Shown here one piece after another: positions 25,328 through 34,022 of a stretch of 64,000 nucleotides of DNA. The stretch's first letter is position 1; each line of letters begins with the position of its first letter. The notes under the pieces are model-generated. The model saw only the letters and a program-made list of their open reading frames with translations, was not told where the DNA came from and ran no database searches. The position numbers and the translations under genes were made by a program. Source of the DNA: Maribacter dokdonensis DSW-8 (GTDB lineage Bacteria; Bacteroidota; Bacteroidia; Flavobacteriales; Flavobacteriaceae); assembly GCF_001447995.1 (NCBI RefSeq), contig NZ_LDPE01000003.1:1-64000 (forward strand), in the 5' to 3' direction.

Positions 25328-25768
25328 TTATTCTACATAATTTATTATCGCCGTACCCCCTAAAGTGTTGTTTTTAATAGATTCTATAGTTCTCTTTAAA
25401 GCAAATGTTAGCGTTTTAAATGAATTAGGCTTATGGAGATATCTATTTGCACCATTTTGGAACAAATTTGAAATACGGTCAATATCGTACAGATTAGAAA
25501 ATATAACTACCGGAATATCATCAAGGGCAGTACTCTTTCTAATTTCGGTCAAACTTTCCTCTCCATTCAATCGAGGCATAAAAAGATCCAGAAAAATAAC
25601 ATTTGGCTTTAGAGTTTTAGTTTGCAATTCATTTAGTAAATCTAACCCATTTGAGAACATGGTAATATTTATATTTTCTTGCAAACTAGCTATAGCATCA
25701 CTAAATATTTGTTGATCTTCCATATCATCTTCTGCCATATAAATATGGAACACTTCATCTTTGATCAT
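25328..25768 (-). CDS. Single-domain response regulator
   Basis: The protein has 146 residues and is receiver-only. The acidic pocket is IYMAEDDMEDQQIF, D61 lies in VIFLDLFMPRLNGEESL, Ser is in VIFSNLYDID, and Lys is in YLHKPNS. It starts 15 bp after the SDR stop codon on the same strand, so it is probably the last gene of the copper-binding protein/SDR operon. Confidence 0.92.
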   Translation of the reverse strand: MIKDEVFHIYMAEDDMEDQQIFSDAIASLQENINITMFSNGLDLLNELQTKTLKPNVIFLDLFMPRLNGEESLTEIRKSTALDDIPVVIFSNLYDIDRISNLFQNGANRYLHKPNSFKTLTFALKRTIESIKNNTLGGTAIINYVE

Positions 25769-25783
25769 TATGTATACAATTAA

Positions 25784-26641
25784 TTATCCACCAATTACTT
25801 CACCACCATTTATATGTAATACTTGTCCTGTCATGTAGCTACTGTCTTCACTGGCTAAATACACATAGGCTGGAGCTACTTCAGCAGGTTGGCCAGGTCT
25901 ACCCAACGGCACATCTTTACCAAATTTCTCTAGTTTTTCACCATCAAAAGTAGCTGGTATCAAAGGAGTCCAAATAGGCCCGGGTGCCACAGCATTTACA
26001 CGAATACCTTTCTCTGCAAGAGATTTTGACAAGCTTCTGGTAAAAGATACAATTGCTCCTTTTGTACTGGCATAATCTATTAAATGCTCAGACCCTCTAT
26101 ATGCAGTAACAGATGTGGTGTTAATAATGGTATCGCCAGGTTTTAAATGTTTCATGGCAGCCATGACAATATAAAAATAAGGGTAGATGTTGGTTTCAAA
26201 AGTGGTATGCAAATTTTCTATTTTGATATCCTCAATATACTCGGTAGGGAATTGCATGGCCGCATTATTGATAACACAGTTTAAGGTTCCAAAATTAGAA
26301 ATGGTCTTATCAATAGCATCTTTGCAAAACTGTTCATTTTTAACATCTCCTTTGATCAAAAGACACTGTCCGCCTTCATTTTCAATTTCCATTTTGGTTT
26401 GTAATGCATCTTTTTCCTCGCTTAGGTAAATGATGGCAATTTTTGCGCCTTCCCTTGCAAAATGTACCGCTACGCTCTTGCCGATACCACTATCGCCACC
26501 AGTAAGTAGTGCAACTTTGTTTTTTAATTTATCACTGCCTTTGTAGCTTTCACGTATGGTAAGTGGCTCCGGGTTCATTTTGAATTCATTACCGGGTTGT
26601 TTTGCCTGTTCTTGATTTTTATCTATCGTTATATTTTCCAT
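25784..26641 (-). CDS. SDR-family oxidoreductase, general-stress type
   Basis: The protein has 285 residues. The cofactor motif is TGGDSGIGKSVAVHF and the active site is YASTKGAIVSFTRS (Tyr/Lys), with Ser in INTTSVTAYRG. The N-terminal extension (about 40 residues, QPGNEFKMNPEPLTIRESYKG) is the hallmark of the YhdG/YghA-like SDR group often induced in general stress. The substrate is unknown, probably an aldehyde or alcohol. It lies 21 bp from the copper-binding-type gene upstream and 15 bp from a response regulator downstream. Confidence 0.92.
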   Translation of the reverse strand: MENITIDKNQEQAKQPGNEFKMNPEPLTIRESYKGSDKLKNKVALLTGGDSGIGKSVAVHFAREGAKIAIIYLSEEKDALQTKMEIENEGGQCLLIKGDVKNEQFCKDAIDKTISNFGTLNCVINNAAMQFPTEYIEDIKIENLHTTFETNIYPYFYIVMAAMKHLKPGDTIINTTSVTAYRGSEHLIDYASTKGAIVSFTRSLSKSLAEKGIRVNAVAPGPIWTPLIPATFDGEKLEKFGKDVPLGRPGQPAEVAPAYVYLASEDSSYMTGQVLHINGGEVIGG

Positions 26642-26662
26642 GTTCTTAGTTTTAAAAAGGTA

Positions 26663-26980
26663 TTAGGCTGCAAGTTTTCTACATTCTTTGGCACATGCCA
26701 AGCAAGATTCTGCACACAATTGACAATGCTCATGGTCATGTTGTTGGCATTGTTTTGCGCACCATTCGCAAATTTCAGCGCAAAGCGCTGCTTGTTTTGA
26801 AGAAAAAGGACTATCTGCCATTAACATTTTAATGGTGCTCAGGCAAGTATCTACACACTGCATACAGCAATTTGGACACTCGTTCATACTTTCTTTACCA
26901 GCCATGTTAACTATGCAGTTTTGGCAATCGATAAAGCATTTTTTACAGGCTTCTATGCAACTTTTATATGCTAATTTCAT
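26663..26980 (-). CDS. Four-helix-bundle copper-binding protein (DUF326/Csp-like)
   Basis: The protein has 105 residues with 19 cysteines spaced on helices (for example YKSCIEACKKCFIDCQNC, CMQCVDTC, CAEICEWCAKQC) plus a His patch (QQHDHEHC). This matches the Csp copper-storage proteins, which line a four-helix bundle with Cys thiolates that bind Cu(I). There is no signal peptide, so it is probably cytosolic. It heads an operon with a stress-type SDR and a response regulator, suggesting metal and oxidative-stress handling. Copper as the metal is known for the family; here it is inferred. Confidence 0.9.
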   Translation of the reverse strand: MKLAYKSCIEACKKCFIDCQNCIVNMAGKESMNECPNCCMQCVDTCLSTIKMLMADSPFSSKQAALCAEICEWCAKQCQQHDHEHCQLCAESCLACAKECRKLAA

Positions 26981-27153
26981 CTTGTTAAATTTTAATATAT
27001 TTTAATTTCTTACTTGAAATTAAAATTTGAGCACTTAATTGATTTGCTCTTTTGATTGGAAATTGTGCGGTATAGCATATGGATAAATAATGATAGCAAT
27101 ACGACACAAATTAGGACTAAATTGTAATGGTGTAAGTTATGAGAAGGAAGGTG

Positions 27154-27675
27154 CTATTCTCTTTTTACATCTTTCATAATCCATAAATCTAAAGGAGCAT
27201 CATCTTTTTTATGTAGAACTGAAATGTCTCCCGTAGTTTCAAAAATAACCGCTTTAATTTGACTGAGTTCAGTTACATTGGCTTCTCTCAATTTTGAACG
27301 TAAATCACTCTCTGTAACTCTGGCTTTTCTTAAATTGGATTCTATAATTTTCTCACCGTCCATGAGTAATAAAGGTGAATTATCCACCAAATTCTGTATT
27401 GTTTTATTTCTTCTGGCAAATGCAATGCTTATTTGCAATAGATATACCATTGCCAAGCCAACTATACCCTCGATCATTTTTACAGAAGAAGATAGGATTG
27501 TTGTAGCAATAATTGATCCAACGGCAACGGTCATTGCAAAATCAAAACTTGACATTTTTGAAAAACTTCGTTTTCCGGTAATGCGTGTAAAAACAATAAT
27601 TGCTAAATATATGCCACATGCACTGATTGAAATTAACATTACCGTTTCCCAAGAGGTGTTAAATAATTCCTTCAT
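27154..27675 (-). CDS. DUF421 membrane protein (YetF-like)
   Basis: The protein has 173 residues. Three helices at about 14-30, 43-62 and 66-84 are followed by a cytosolic alpha/beta domain with the family signatures SSFDFAMTVAVGSIIATTIL, NSPLLLMDGEKI and RVTESDLRSKLREANV. DUF421 proteins are often found with stress genes, but their activity is unknown. It overlaps the SemiSWEET gene by 4 bp (translationally coupled). Confidence 0.92.
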   Translation of the reverse strand: MKELFNTSWETVMLISISACGIYLAIIVFTRITGKRSFSKMSSFDFAMTVAVGSIIATTILSSSVKMIEGIVGLAMVYLLQISIAFARRNKTIQNLVDNSPLLLMDGEKIIESNLRKARVTESDLRSKLREANVTELSQIKAVIFETTGDISVLHKKDDAPLDLWIMKDVKRE

Positions 27676-27932
27676 TTTTCTTGTTTTCTATATTTGAAAA
27701 TGAGAATGAACATGGTGATGTTCAATAGTGTTGAAATACCGTTGGTAATAATAATTGGAGCATCTTGTTTCATAACACCATATACTGTCCAGAGCAGGAC
27801 CCCTAGAATTAAGATAAAAAACATTTTAGGAGAAACATCATCTACCTTTTTTGTTTTCCAAGCTCTGTAAATTTGTGGAACTGCCGCAATGGTGGTAAAG
27901 ATGCCGGCAAAAATTCCAATGATTTCTTCCAT
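27672..27932 (-). CDS. SemiSWEET-type PQ-loop sugar transporter
   Basis: The protein has 86 residues and three transmembrane helices. The PQ-loop AAVPQIYRAWKTKKVDDVSPKMF and the second-helix region WTVYGVMKQDAPIIITNGISTLLN (the substrate-pocket Asn and Trp of SemiSWEETs) are present. Such proteins work as dimers and move small sugars down gradients. It is the first gene of a two-gene unit with DUF421. Confidence 0.9.
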   Translation of the reverse strand: MEEIIGIFAGIFTTIAAVPQIYRAWKTKKVDDVSPKMFFILILGVLLWTVYGVMKQDAPIIITNGISTLLNITMFILIFKYRKQEK

Positions 27933-28128
27933 GTTATTTAATAGTAGTTGATTATTTAGAATGCATAACTGCTATGATATGCATTTAACAACATTGAAGG
28001 TACTGGCGTTAAGCTCCAAAAAGTAATTCATTACAAGTAAATGTTGGTTCAAAAAAATATAGATAGTGGTAAGCACTAATTATTATTTAATTTAATGCTT
28101 GGATTAGTTTAATGAAATAAAAACAGCA

Positions 28129-28566
28129 ATGGAATTGTTACTTATATTTTGCGCTGGCATTTTAGGAACTACGATTATGACAGGTTTTAGCCACTTGGTT
28201 GAATTTTTAAGCGGTTATAAATTTAATGAGGCACATTTATTAAATCAGCTTATTGATCTTTCTAAGACCTTTAAAGGAAAAGTGAATAATAATTATTACT
28301 TAGGCTGGTTAATTCATTTTTTAATAGGCAGTAGTATGGCGGCCATTATGTACGTCTATTACTTCCACTTCAATAAAGATATTGTCATTTGGACAGGATT
28401 AATTTTTGGATTAGCACTTGGGGTCATAGGTGTTGCCGGGTGGTCAATGATAATTAGTAATCACAGTAACCCGCCAAAAATTAATTGGACATACTTCTTT
28501 TTGCAATTGATCCTTGCACATATGATTTTCGGTATTACAGTTTCATGGGTATTTGCAAGGTTTTAA
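28129..28566 (+). CDS. Four-helix membrane protein of unknown function
   Basis: The protein has 145 residues. Hydrophobic segments fall at about 1-20, 58-82, 88-110 and 120-143, and the loop near residues 30-55 is polar (HLLNQLIDLSKTFKGKVNNN). Inner-membrane location is expected. No catalytic motif is seen. It stands 47 bp before the next membrane gene on the same strand. Confidence 0.8.
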   Translation: MELLLIFCAGILGTTIMTGFSHLVEFLSGYKFNEAHLLNQLIDLSKTFKGKVNNNYYLGWLIHFLIGSSMAAIMYVYYFHFNKDIVIWTGLIFGLALGVIGVAGWSMIISNHSNPPKINWTYFFLQLILAHMIFGITVSWVFARF

Positions 28567-28613
28567 TGGGATACTTATAAAAAATCTAATCAGTATTAAT
28601 TTGTTTATGTAAT

Positions 28614-29147
28614 ATGAGTATGGATATTTCACTTTATACAAAGCGCGCAATTATAGGCGGCTTGATTTCATTAGGGTTTATTGGATTAGGAACTTTTATG
28701 CTTGGAAATTTAAGCGGTTATGAAGCTAAAGTTTTAATAAAGTCTAGCCTTACGGGATTAAATACTTTATGTAATACCATAGTGCTAGCATCGGCAACTA
28801 TATTGGCGTTAATGCTAACCCTTTTAGGGGTGAGCTCAGGGACAAATTCTAAACTAAAGAATGATCATTACTTGCACATTATGCAAATTGCAAAGCTGGA
28901 TACGGCAATTTTTATAGCCTCTTTGTTATTCTTTTTGGTGTTTAATCTGCCTGTCACGGAAAGTGAGAATATTCCGGATAATTATTTTGATGCCATATAT
29001 TACATTACTATTGGTGTAAGCGCAATATTAAGTTCTGCCTTGATTGTAGTGGTATTAATGTTGTATAATACGATAATCAATATTATAAAGATAATTGGTT
29101 TAGGCAGAACGGATCATCCACTTATAAAGAATGAAGATGATGATTAA
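28614..29147 (+). CDS. Membrane protein of unknown function
   Basis: The protein has 177 residues and four hydrophobic segments (about 13-30, 48-70, 98-112 and 130-155) with a short acidic C-terminal tail (NEDDD). No known motif is recognised. It lies just after another small membrane gene, so they may be co-transcribed. The alternative start Met3 (MDISLY) is equally possible. Confidence 0.8.
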   Translation: MSMDISLYTKRAIIGGLISLGFIGLGTFMLGNLSGYEAKVLIKSSLTGLNTLCNTIVLASATILALMLTLLGVSSGTNSKLKNDHYLHIMQIAKLDTAIFIASLLFFLVFNLPVTESENIPDNYFDAIYYITIGVSAILSSALIVVVLMLYNTIINIIKIIGLGRTDHPLIKNEDDD

Positions 29148-29186
29148 TTACTGTTAGATAATAAAATGATATAGAATTGAGTGAAA

Positions 29187-29618
29187 TTACGTGGGCGATT
29201 CTGCAATCATTGTCTTTATCTTTTTCCAAAATTGCTTTGCTGTCAAATTAGTAGGTTCAACAAGATCGGAAAGTAAGATTAAGTTTCTTTTAAACTGTTC
29301 AAGTTCATATTGGTTGGTGTGCTCCTCATCCATAGGGTAGTAAGCCATGCCCCAATTAGGGAAAGTTCTTTTAATAATTTTATCCTCTGAAAATAAGGTA
29401 ACCTCTTTATGGCGTAGGTCTTTTTTTATTCTATCATAGAGTTCTTGCACCTCCTTTTTGTCCCCTTCCAAAAGTTGAACAAATTTTCCTTTATAATAGA
29501 TAAGGCAACCGGTAATATCTTTACTCTTGTTATGTGTACGTGCTTCCTCAAGCAAAGACTCCATTTCTGAACTGGTCATAATATTAACGGCAGTAGATTC
29601 GTAGGTAAGTGTATACAT
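29187..29618 (-). CDS. BLUF-domain blue-light sensor
   Basis: The protein has 143 residues. The BLUF core occupies about residues 1-95: Y6 (TYES), N30 (RTHNKSKDITGCLIYYKG), Q48 (FVQLLEGD), and W89/M91 in FPNWGMAY. Y6, N30 and Q48 match the Tyr, Asn and Gln that bind flavin and switch on light. This is a stand-alone short BLUF (no EAL/GGDEF or cyclase), like PixD or BlrB, which pass light signals by protein contact. The C-terminal part (about 100-143) may be the partner-binding surface. No partner gene is identified; nearby stress and response-regulator genes are candidates. Confidence 0.93.
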   Translation of the reverse strand: MYTLTYESTAVNIMTSSEMESLLEEARTHNKSKDITGCLIYYKGKFVQLLEGDKKEVQELYDRIKKDLRHKEVTLFSEDKIIKRTFPNWGMAYYPMDEEHTNQYELEQFKRNLILLSDLVEPTNLTAKQFWKKIKTMIAESPT

Positions 29619-29716
29619 GGTAGTTTGGTGATGGTCTTAGTATCTCAAAAATAATAAAAACCTTAAGATTATTGGGTTTGTGAAAAAAATAGAACGACTT
29701 GAATAAGTTATTTAAA

Positions 29717-29741
29717 CAAAAAAGCCCCTAAAAAGGGGCTT
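29717..29741 (-). terminator. Terminator of tRNA-Arg
   Basis: A 7-bp stem, aagcccc (29722-29728) with ggggctt (29735-29741), is followed on the minus strand by T residues (plus-strand acaaaaa just upstream). It begins 5 bp past the tRNA 3' end. Confidence 0.85.
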
Positions 29742-29746
29742 CAGAG

Positions 29747-29820
29747 TGATCGCAGGAGGATTCGAACCTCCGACCGTCTGCTTAGAAGGCAGATGCTCTA
29801 TCCAGCTGAGCTATGCGACC
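29747..29820 (-). tRNA. tRNA-Arg (anticodon TCT)
   Basis: Read on the minus strand, all arms fold. The acceptor is ggtcgca/tgcgatc (one G-T), the D arm gctc/gagc, the anticodon stem tctgc/gcaga with loop cttctaa (anticodon TCT), and the T arm ggagg/cctcc with loop ttcgaat. The discriminator base is A. CCA is not encoded. The 74-nt length is normal. Confidence 0.95.
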
Positions 29821-29924
29821 GACACCATTTTTTCAAATGTGGGTGCAAACTTAGTGATTTTTATAGACTGGTAAAACCAAAATCAATAAAAATTTAATTA
29901 TTTCTTTTATCGACTGGAATATGA

Positions 29925-30371
29925 CTATGAACGACCTTCGTATTGATCAAAATTTTCCCATAATTGGTCAAGTACTTTGTAGAAGATTTCGAATTCTTCT
30001 TCAGTGATACCCAGGGTACTAACTTTTCTTAAATCAAGAATAAAAGGCATTACTTGTTTTATTAGAGCCGAACCTTCTTCTGTGATGACCAATTTATATC
30101 TCTTTTGATCATCTCTGAATCTTGATTTACGTAGCAACCCTTTTTTGCATAATCCACTGATTACCCTAGAGGTTGTGGCCCTATTTCTAAAGTTAGATTT
30201 GGCAATGTCAGCTTGCGAAGCGTCTTTTCCTTCTAAATGTACACGTTGCAAGATCACCCATTGTTCAATAGTAAGATCAATGTTGTTTTCTGCAAATACC
30301 TGTAAAAAAGTGCTCTGTACTTTTTTTAAAGTACGATCAATGTAAACGCCGAAGCCCTCCGTCCTGTCCAT
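29925..30371 (-). CDS. MarR-family regulator, divergent to the tyrosine-catabolic operon
   Basis: The protein has 148 residues. A winged HTH lies at about 40-105 (ASQADIAKSNFRNRATTSRVISGLCKKGLLRKSRFRDDQKRYKLVITEEG), with the wing DDQKRYKLV typical of MarR. Dimerisation helices are N- and C-terminal. It is divergent from the aminotransferase/HPPD/HmgA/FahA operon with a 120-bp gap that contains an inverted repeat, so it is the likely regulator of that operon and of itself. Ligand unknown; homogentisate or a related aromatic is plausible. Confidence 0.92.
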   Translation of the reverse strand: MDRTEGFGVYIDRTLKKVQSTFLQVFAENNIDLTIEQWVILQRVHLEGKDASQADIAKSNFRNRATTSRVISGLCKKGLLRKSRFRDDQKRYKLVITEEGSALIKQVMPFILDLRKVSTLGITEEEFEIFYKVLDQLWENFDQYEGRS

Positions 30372-30417
30372 AATCTCAAAGTTATTCTTCCAAAAATACA
30401 GGAGTTTATCGTTAAAA

Positions 30418-30435
30418 TTGTTGTTAATGCAACAA
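30418..30435. promoter_or_regulatory. Putative MarR operator, TTGTTG-N6-CAACAA
   Basis: A perfect 6-bp inverted repeat (30418-30423 / 30430-30435) with 6-bp spacing lies 47 bp upstream of the MarR start and 57 bp upstream of the aminotransferase ATG. Its size and position suit a MarR dimer site. Confidence 0.55.
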
Positions 30436-30491
30436 AATTAAAAAAAAGTTGTATTTTTACTTAGTTCAAATTGGCAAAAAGTACTAGAAAT

Positions 30492-31598
30492 ATGCAACCA
30501 GGTTTTAAGAAATATATATTAGAAGATAGCACTTACAAAGGCGGAGGTAAGAAGATTGTAATGCCCAATGGTGTTACCGTTCACAAATTGTCCTCTAACG
30601 AAAATCCGTTAGGGTATTCCCCAAAAGTTAAGGAAGCCTTGGCAAATACCTTAGATGATTTGAGCCTATATCCGGATAATACGGATATAAGGTTACGTGA
30701 GGCGTTGGTGAAAGATTTTGATGGTGTACTTACCGTAGATAACTTTATTACTGCAAATAGTGGTTCAGAAATTATAGATATGATTTCTAAGGCATTTTTG
30801 AACGAAGATGACGAGGTAATTGTGAGTCAGCCTTGCTTTTTACCTTATACGGCCTTTACCCGTTGGATGGGAGCCAAGGCAATCAACGTACCCATGACGG
30901 AGGATTATGATTACAATTTGGACGGTATTTTGGAGGCTATTAATGATAGAACAAAGTTGATATTTCTAGCATCGCCCAACAATCCTTCAGGAAATTATAT
31001 TCCACTGACAGATTTAAGAAATTTCATAGATAAATTACCTGACCATGTAGTATTGGTGTTAGATGAGGTATACAGACATTTTGCCGAAGCCGAAGATTAC
31101 ACTTCGGGAATTCCTTTTGTAGTAGAAGGTAAAAATGTAATTGCAATCAATAGTTTTTCAAAGACCTATGGCTTGGCAGGTCTAAGGGTTGGCTATTGTT
31201 ATGCTCCTTTAGAACTAAGCAATTACATGCGTAAGATTTGTAAACCTTTTCTATTGTCATCATTGGCTTTAGAGGGGGCAATTGCTGCTTTGGAAGATGT
31301 AGCGTTTGTAAACAAAACTGTAGCATTGGTTAAGGAGGAAAGAAAGTTTGTTTTGAACGGTCTTGATACAATGAATATCAAATATTGGCCAACACAGGGT
31401 AATTTTGTGCTAATAGACCCACCGGTGAATGATATGGAGTTTACCTCTTTTTTAGAAAAAAAAGGTATAATGGTACGCCCTGTAGGTAATTTTGGTGCGC
31501 CGGGAAAAGTGCGTATATCTTTTGGGGTAAGAGAGGCTAACAAAGCACTTTTGGCCGCAATTGAGGTTTTAATGAAGAGCCAAACGACCACAGCATAA
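30492..31598 (+). CDS. Aromatic/histidinol-phosphate-type aminotransferase
   Basis: The protein has about 368 residues from ATG 30492 (TTG 30471 would add seven). It is a class I/II PLP enzyme of the HisC type: SSNENPLGYSPKV, ANSGSEIIDMISKAF, SPNNPSGNYIP, the PLP Asp-Tyr region VLDEVYRHFAEAED, and PLP Lys in SFSKTYGLAGLRVGY. It lies just upstream of 4-hydroxyphenylpyruvate dioxygenase, so the likely role is tyrosine to 4-hydroxyphenylpyruvate rather than histidine synthesis. No other his genes are nearby. Specificity is inferred from context. Confidence 0.9.
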   Translation: MQPGFKKYILEDSTYKGGGKKIVMPNGVTVHKLSSNENPLGYSPKVKEALANTLDDLSLYPDNTDIRLREALVKDFDGVLTVDNFITANSGSEIIDMISKAFLNEDDEVIVSQPCFLPYTAFTRWMGAKAINVPMTEDYDYNLDGILEAINDRTKLIFLASPNNPSGNYIPLTDLRNFIDKLPDHVVLVLDEVYRHFAEAEDYTSGIPFVVEGKNVIAINSFSKTYGLAGLRVGYCYAPLELSNYMRKICKPFLLSSLALEGAIAALEDVAFVNKTVALVKEERKFVLNGLDTMNIKYWPTQGNFVLIDPPVNDMEFTSFLEKKGIMVRPVGNFGAPGKVRISFGVREANKALLAAIEVLMKSQTTTA

Positions 31599-31661
31599 AA
31601 TTTTTTATCACATATGTTGCATGAGCAACAAAAAAAACAATATAAAACTAAATCATATACT

Positions 31662-32792
31662 ATGTCAACTTCAACAGTAGCAGAAAACAAACACAAAGAG
31701 GCACAAGATTTTATGCCTATTAACGGTACCGATTATTTAGAGCTTTATGTAAGTAACTCTAAACAAGCGGCACATTATTATAAAACCGCTTTCGGTTTTA
31801 AATCCTTAGCTTATAAAGGTCTTGAAACCGGTAGTAGGGATTTTGAATCCTATGTGGTAGAGCAAGATAAAATTAGATTGGTTTTGACGTCACCTTTAAA
31901 GAGTGGTACAGATGTGGGTAGGCACATAGACAAGCATGGTGACGGAGTTAAGGTAACGGCACTGTGGGTAGATGATGCTACCTATGCTTACAACGAGACT
32001 ATGAAAAGAGGAGCTAAAAGTTACATGGAGCCAAAAACCGAAGAAGACGAGCACGGTAAGGTGGTAAGTTCTGGTATTTATTCTTATGGTGAAGTAGTGC
32101 ACATTTTTGTAGAGCGTAAAAATTATAACGGTACATTTTTACCGGGCTACCAAAAATGGGAAAGCGATTATCAGCCATCTTCTACTGGATTAAAATTTGT
32201 AGATCATATGGTAGGTAATGTGAACGAAGGTAAAATGAATTATTGGGTAGATTTCTACGCCAATGTAATGGGCTTTAAGCAAATAATGTCTTTTGATGAT
32301 AAGGATATTTCTACCGATTATACAGCCCTCATGAGTAAGGTAATGAGTAATGGTAACGGTCGTATTAAATTCCCGATCAACGAGCCTGCTCCAGGAATGA
32401 AAAAATCTCAGGTAGATGAATATTTGGAGTTTTATGAAGGTGAAGGTGTACAACATATTGCCGTAGCAACCGATGATATCGTAAAAACGGTTTCTGATTT
32501 AAAAAGTAGAGGTGTGGAGTTCTTGACCATACCTACAACGTATTATGATGTATTGACAGAGCGAGTTGGTGAAATCGATGAGGATATAGAATCATTGAGA
32601 AAACTAGGTATTTTGGTGGATCGTGATGATGAAGGGTATCTGTTGCAAATTTTTACCAAAACGGTACAGGCAAGACCAACCATGTTCTTTGAAATTATTC
32701 AGCGTAAAGGAGCAACTTCTTTTGGAAAAGGAAATTTCAAGGCTTTATTTGAAGCTATTGAGCGTGAGCAAGAATTAAGAGGAACCTTATAA
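31662..32792 (+). CDS. hppD: 4-hydroxyphenylpyruvate dioxygenase
   Basis: The protein has 376 residues from ATG 31662. A frame starting at 31614 adds 16 low-complexity residues and is unlikely. Two vicinal-oxygen-chelate domains are present. The iron ligands are H182 (FVDHMVGNV), H265 (VQHIAVATDD) and E344 (MFFEIIQRKG). It oxidises 4-hydroxyphenylpyruvate to homogentisate. The C-terminus (GKGNFKALFEAIEREQ) is the usual closing helix. It sits 63 bp after the aminotransferase and 75 bp before hmgA. Confidence 0.97.
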   Translation: MSTSTVAENKHKEAQDFMPINGTDYLELYVSNSKQAAHYYKTAFGFKSLAYKGLETGSRDFESYVVEQDKIRLVLTSPLKSGTDVGRHIDKHGDGVKVTALWVDDATYAYNETMKRGAKSYMEPKTEEDEHGKVVSSGIYSYGEVVHIFVERKNYNGTFLPGYQKWESDYQPSSTGLKFVDHMVGNVNEGKMNYWVDFYANVMGFKQIMSFDDKDISTDYTALMSKVMSNGNGRIKFPINEPAPGMKKSQVDEYLEFYEGEGVQHIAVATDDIVKTVSDLKSRGVEFLTIPTTYYDVLTERVGEIDEDIESLRKLGILVDRDDEGYLLQIFTKTVQARPTMFFEIIQRKGATSFGKGNFKALFEAIEREQELRGTL

Positions 32793-32867
32793 GTTCAACA
32801 GATTTCTTGACAAGCCAAGAATAGTTTAATTTTAATAAAATAGTAGTAACTAATAAAACGAACGTAT

Positions 32868-34022
32868 ATGCCAATCTATCATAAGCAAGGTGCGTTGCCG
32901 CCAAAAAGGCACACGCAGTTTAGAAAACCCAATGGGGAATTGTACTCGGAACAATTGTTCGGTACCATTGGTTTTGACGGTATGTCCTCTTTATTATATC
33001 ATCATAATAGACCTACCATGGTCAAGGAGATCGTAAAAAGTACTGACGTGTCTCCTAAAATTGCCTTGGAGAAGAATATACGTTCGTTAAAGTTGGTTAG
33101 TTTTAATGCACCCGCAAAAGACGATTTTTTAGAAGCTCGTGAGCCACTTTTGGTCAATAGTGATATCATCATTGGGGTAGCGGCACCACGAAAGTCGTTA
33201 CGCGAATATTTTTATAAGAATACCGATGCCGATGAAATGTTGTTCATACATAAAGGCACTGGTACCTTACGAACTATTTTTGGACAAATTCCTTTTGAAT
33301 ATGGTGATTATCTGATTATTCCCAGAGGAACCATTTATCAAATAGATTTTGATAGTGAAGACAATCGCATATTATATGCCGAATCATATTCACCGATCTA
33401 TACGCCAAAAAGATATCGGAATTGGTTTGGGCAGTTATTGGAACACTCTCCGTTCTGTGAGCGCGATTATAAATTGCCACAAAATCTTGAAACATTTACC
33501 GATACCAAAGAACATTTGATAAAGGTGAAAAAGCAAGGGGTCATGCATGAAATGGTGTATGTAGGGCATCCTTTTGATGTTGTAGGTTGGGATGGATATA
33601 ATTTCCCGTACGGATTCTCCATACATAATTTTGAACCTATTACTGGCAGAATTCATCAGCCGCCACCAGTGCATCAAACTTTTGAAACAAATGCCTTTGT
33701 AATCTGTTCATTTGTGCCAAGACTGTACGATTATCATCCGCAGTCCATTCCGGCACCATATAACCATTCCAATATAGATTCAGATGAAATGCTGTATTAT
33801 GTTGATGGTGATTTCATGAGCAGAAACGGTGTACAACCGGGTAATATTTCTTTGCATCCCGCAGGCATACCACACGGTCCGCATCCAGGTGCGGCAGAAC
33901 GTAGCATAGGTCAAAAAGGGTCTGAAGAATTAGCGGTTATGATAGACACCTTTAAGCCGTTGATGGTTACTGAGAATGCCATGAAATTAGATGATGGCGA
34001 TTATTACAAATCTTGGTTATAA
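32868..34022 (+). CDS. hmgA: Homogentisate 1,2-dioxygenase
   Basis: The protein has 384 residues, the shorter bacterial form. It shows the cupin fold with family segments YHKQGALPPKRHTQFRKP, DEMLFIHKGTGTLRTIFGQIPFEYGDYLIIPRGTIYQ, and DSDEMLYYVDGDFMSR...LHPAGIPHGPHPGA, whose His and Glu residues hold the iron. It opens the homogentisate ring to maleylacetoacetate. It overlaps fahA by 10 bp, and no maleylacetoacetate isomerase gene is seen in the window; that step may use glutathione-independent chemistry or a gene elsewhere. Confidence 0.96.
   Translation: MPIYHKQGALPPKRHTQFRKPNGELYSEQLFGTIGFDGMSSLLYHHNRPTMVKEIVKSTDVSPKIALEKNIRSLKLVSFNAPAKDDFLEAREPLLVNSDIIIGVAAPRKSLREYFYKNTDADEMLFIHKGTGTLRTIFGQIPFEYGDYLIIPRGTIYQIDFDSEDNRILYAESYSPIYTPKRYRNWFGQLLEHSPFCERDYKLPQNLETFTDTKEHLIKVKKQGVMHEMVYVGHPFDVVGWDGYNFPYGFSIHNFEPITGRIHQPPPVHQTFETNAFVICSFVPRLYDYHPQSIPAPYNHSNIDSDEMLYYVDGDFMSRNGVQPGNISLHPAGIPHGPHPGAAERSIGQKGSEELAVMIDTFKPLMVTENAMKLDDGDYYKSWL

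Noticed and set aside
30471..30491. TTG start for the aminotransferase
   Set aside because: Possible, but the ATG at 30492 gives a normal N-terminus for the family.
31614..31661. Extended N-terminus of HPPD
   Set aside because: Low-complexity Lys/Gln residues, and an ATG at 31662 precedes the conserved domain.
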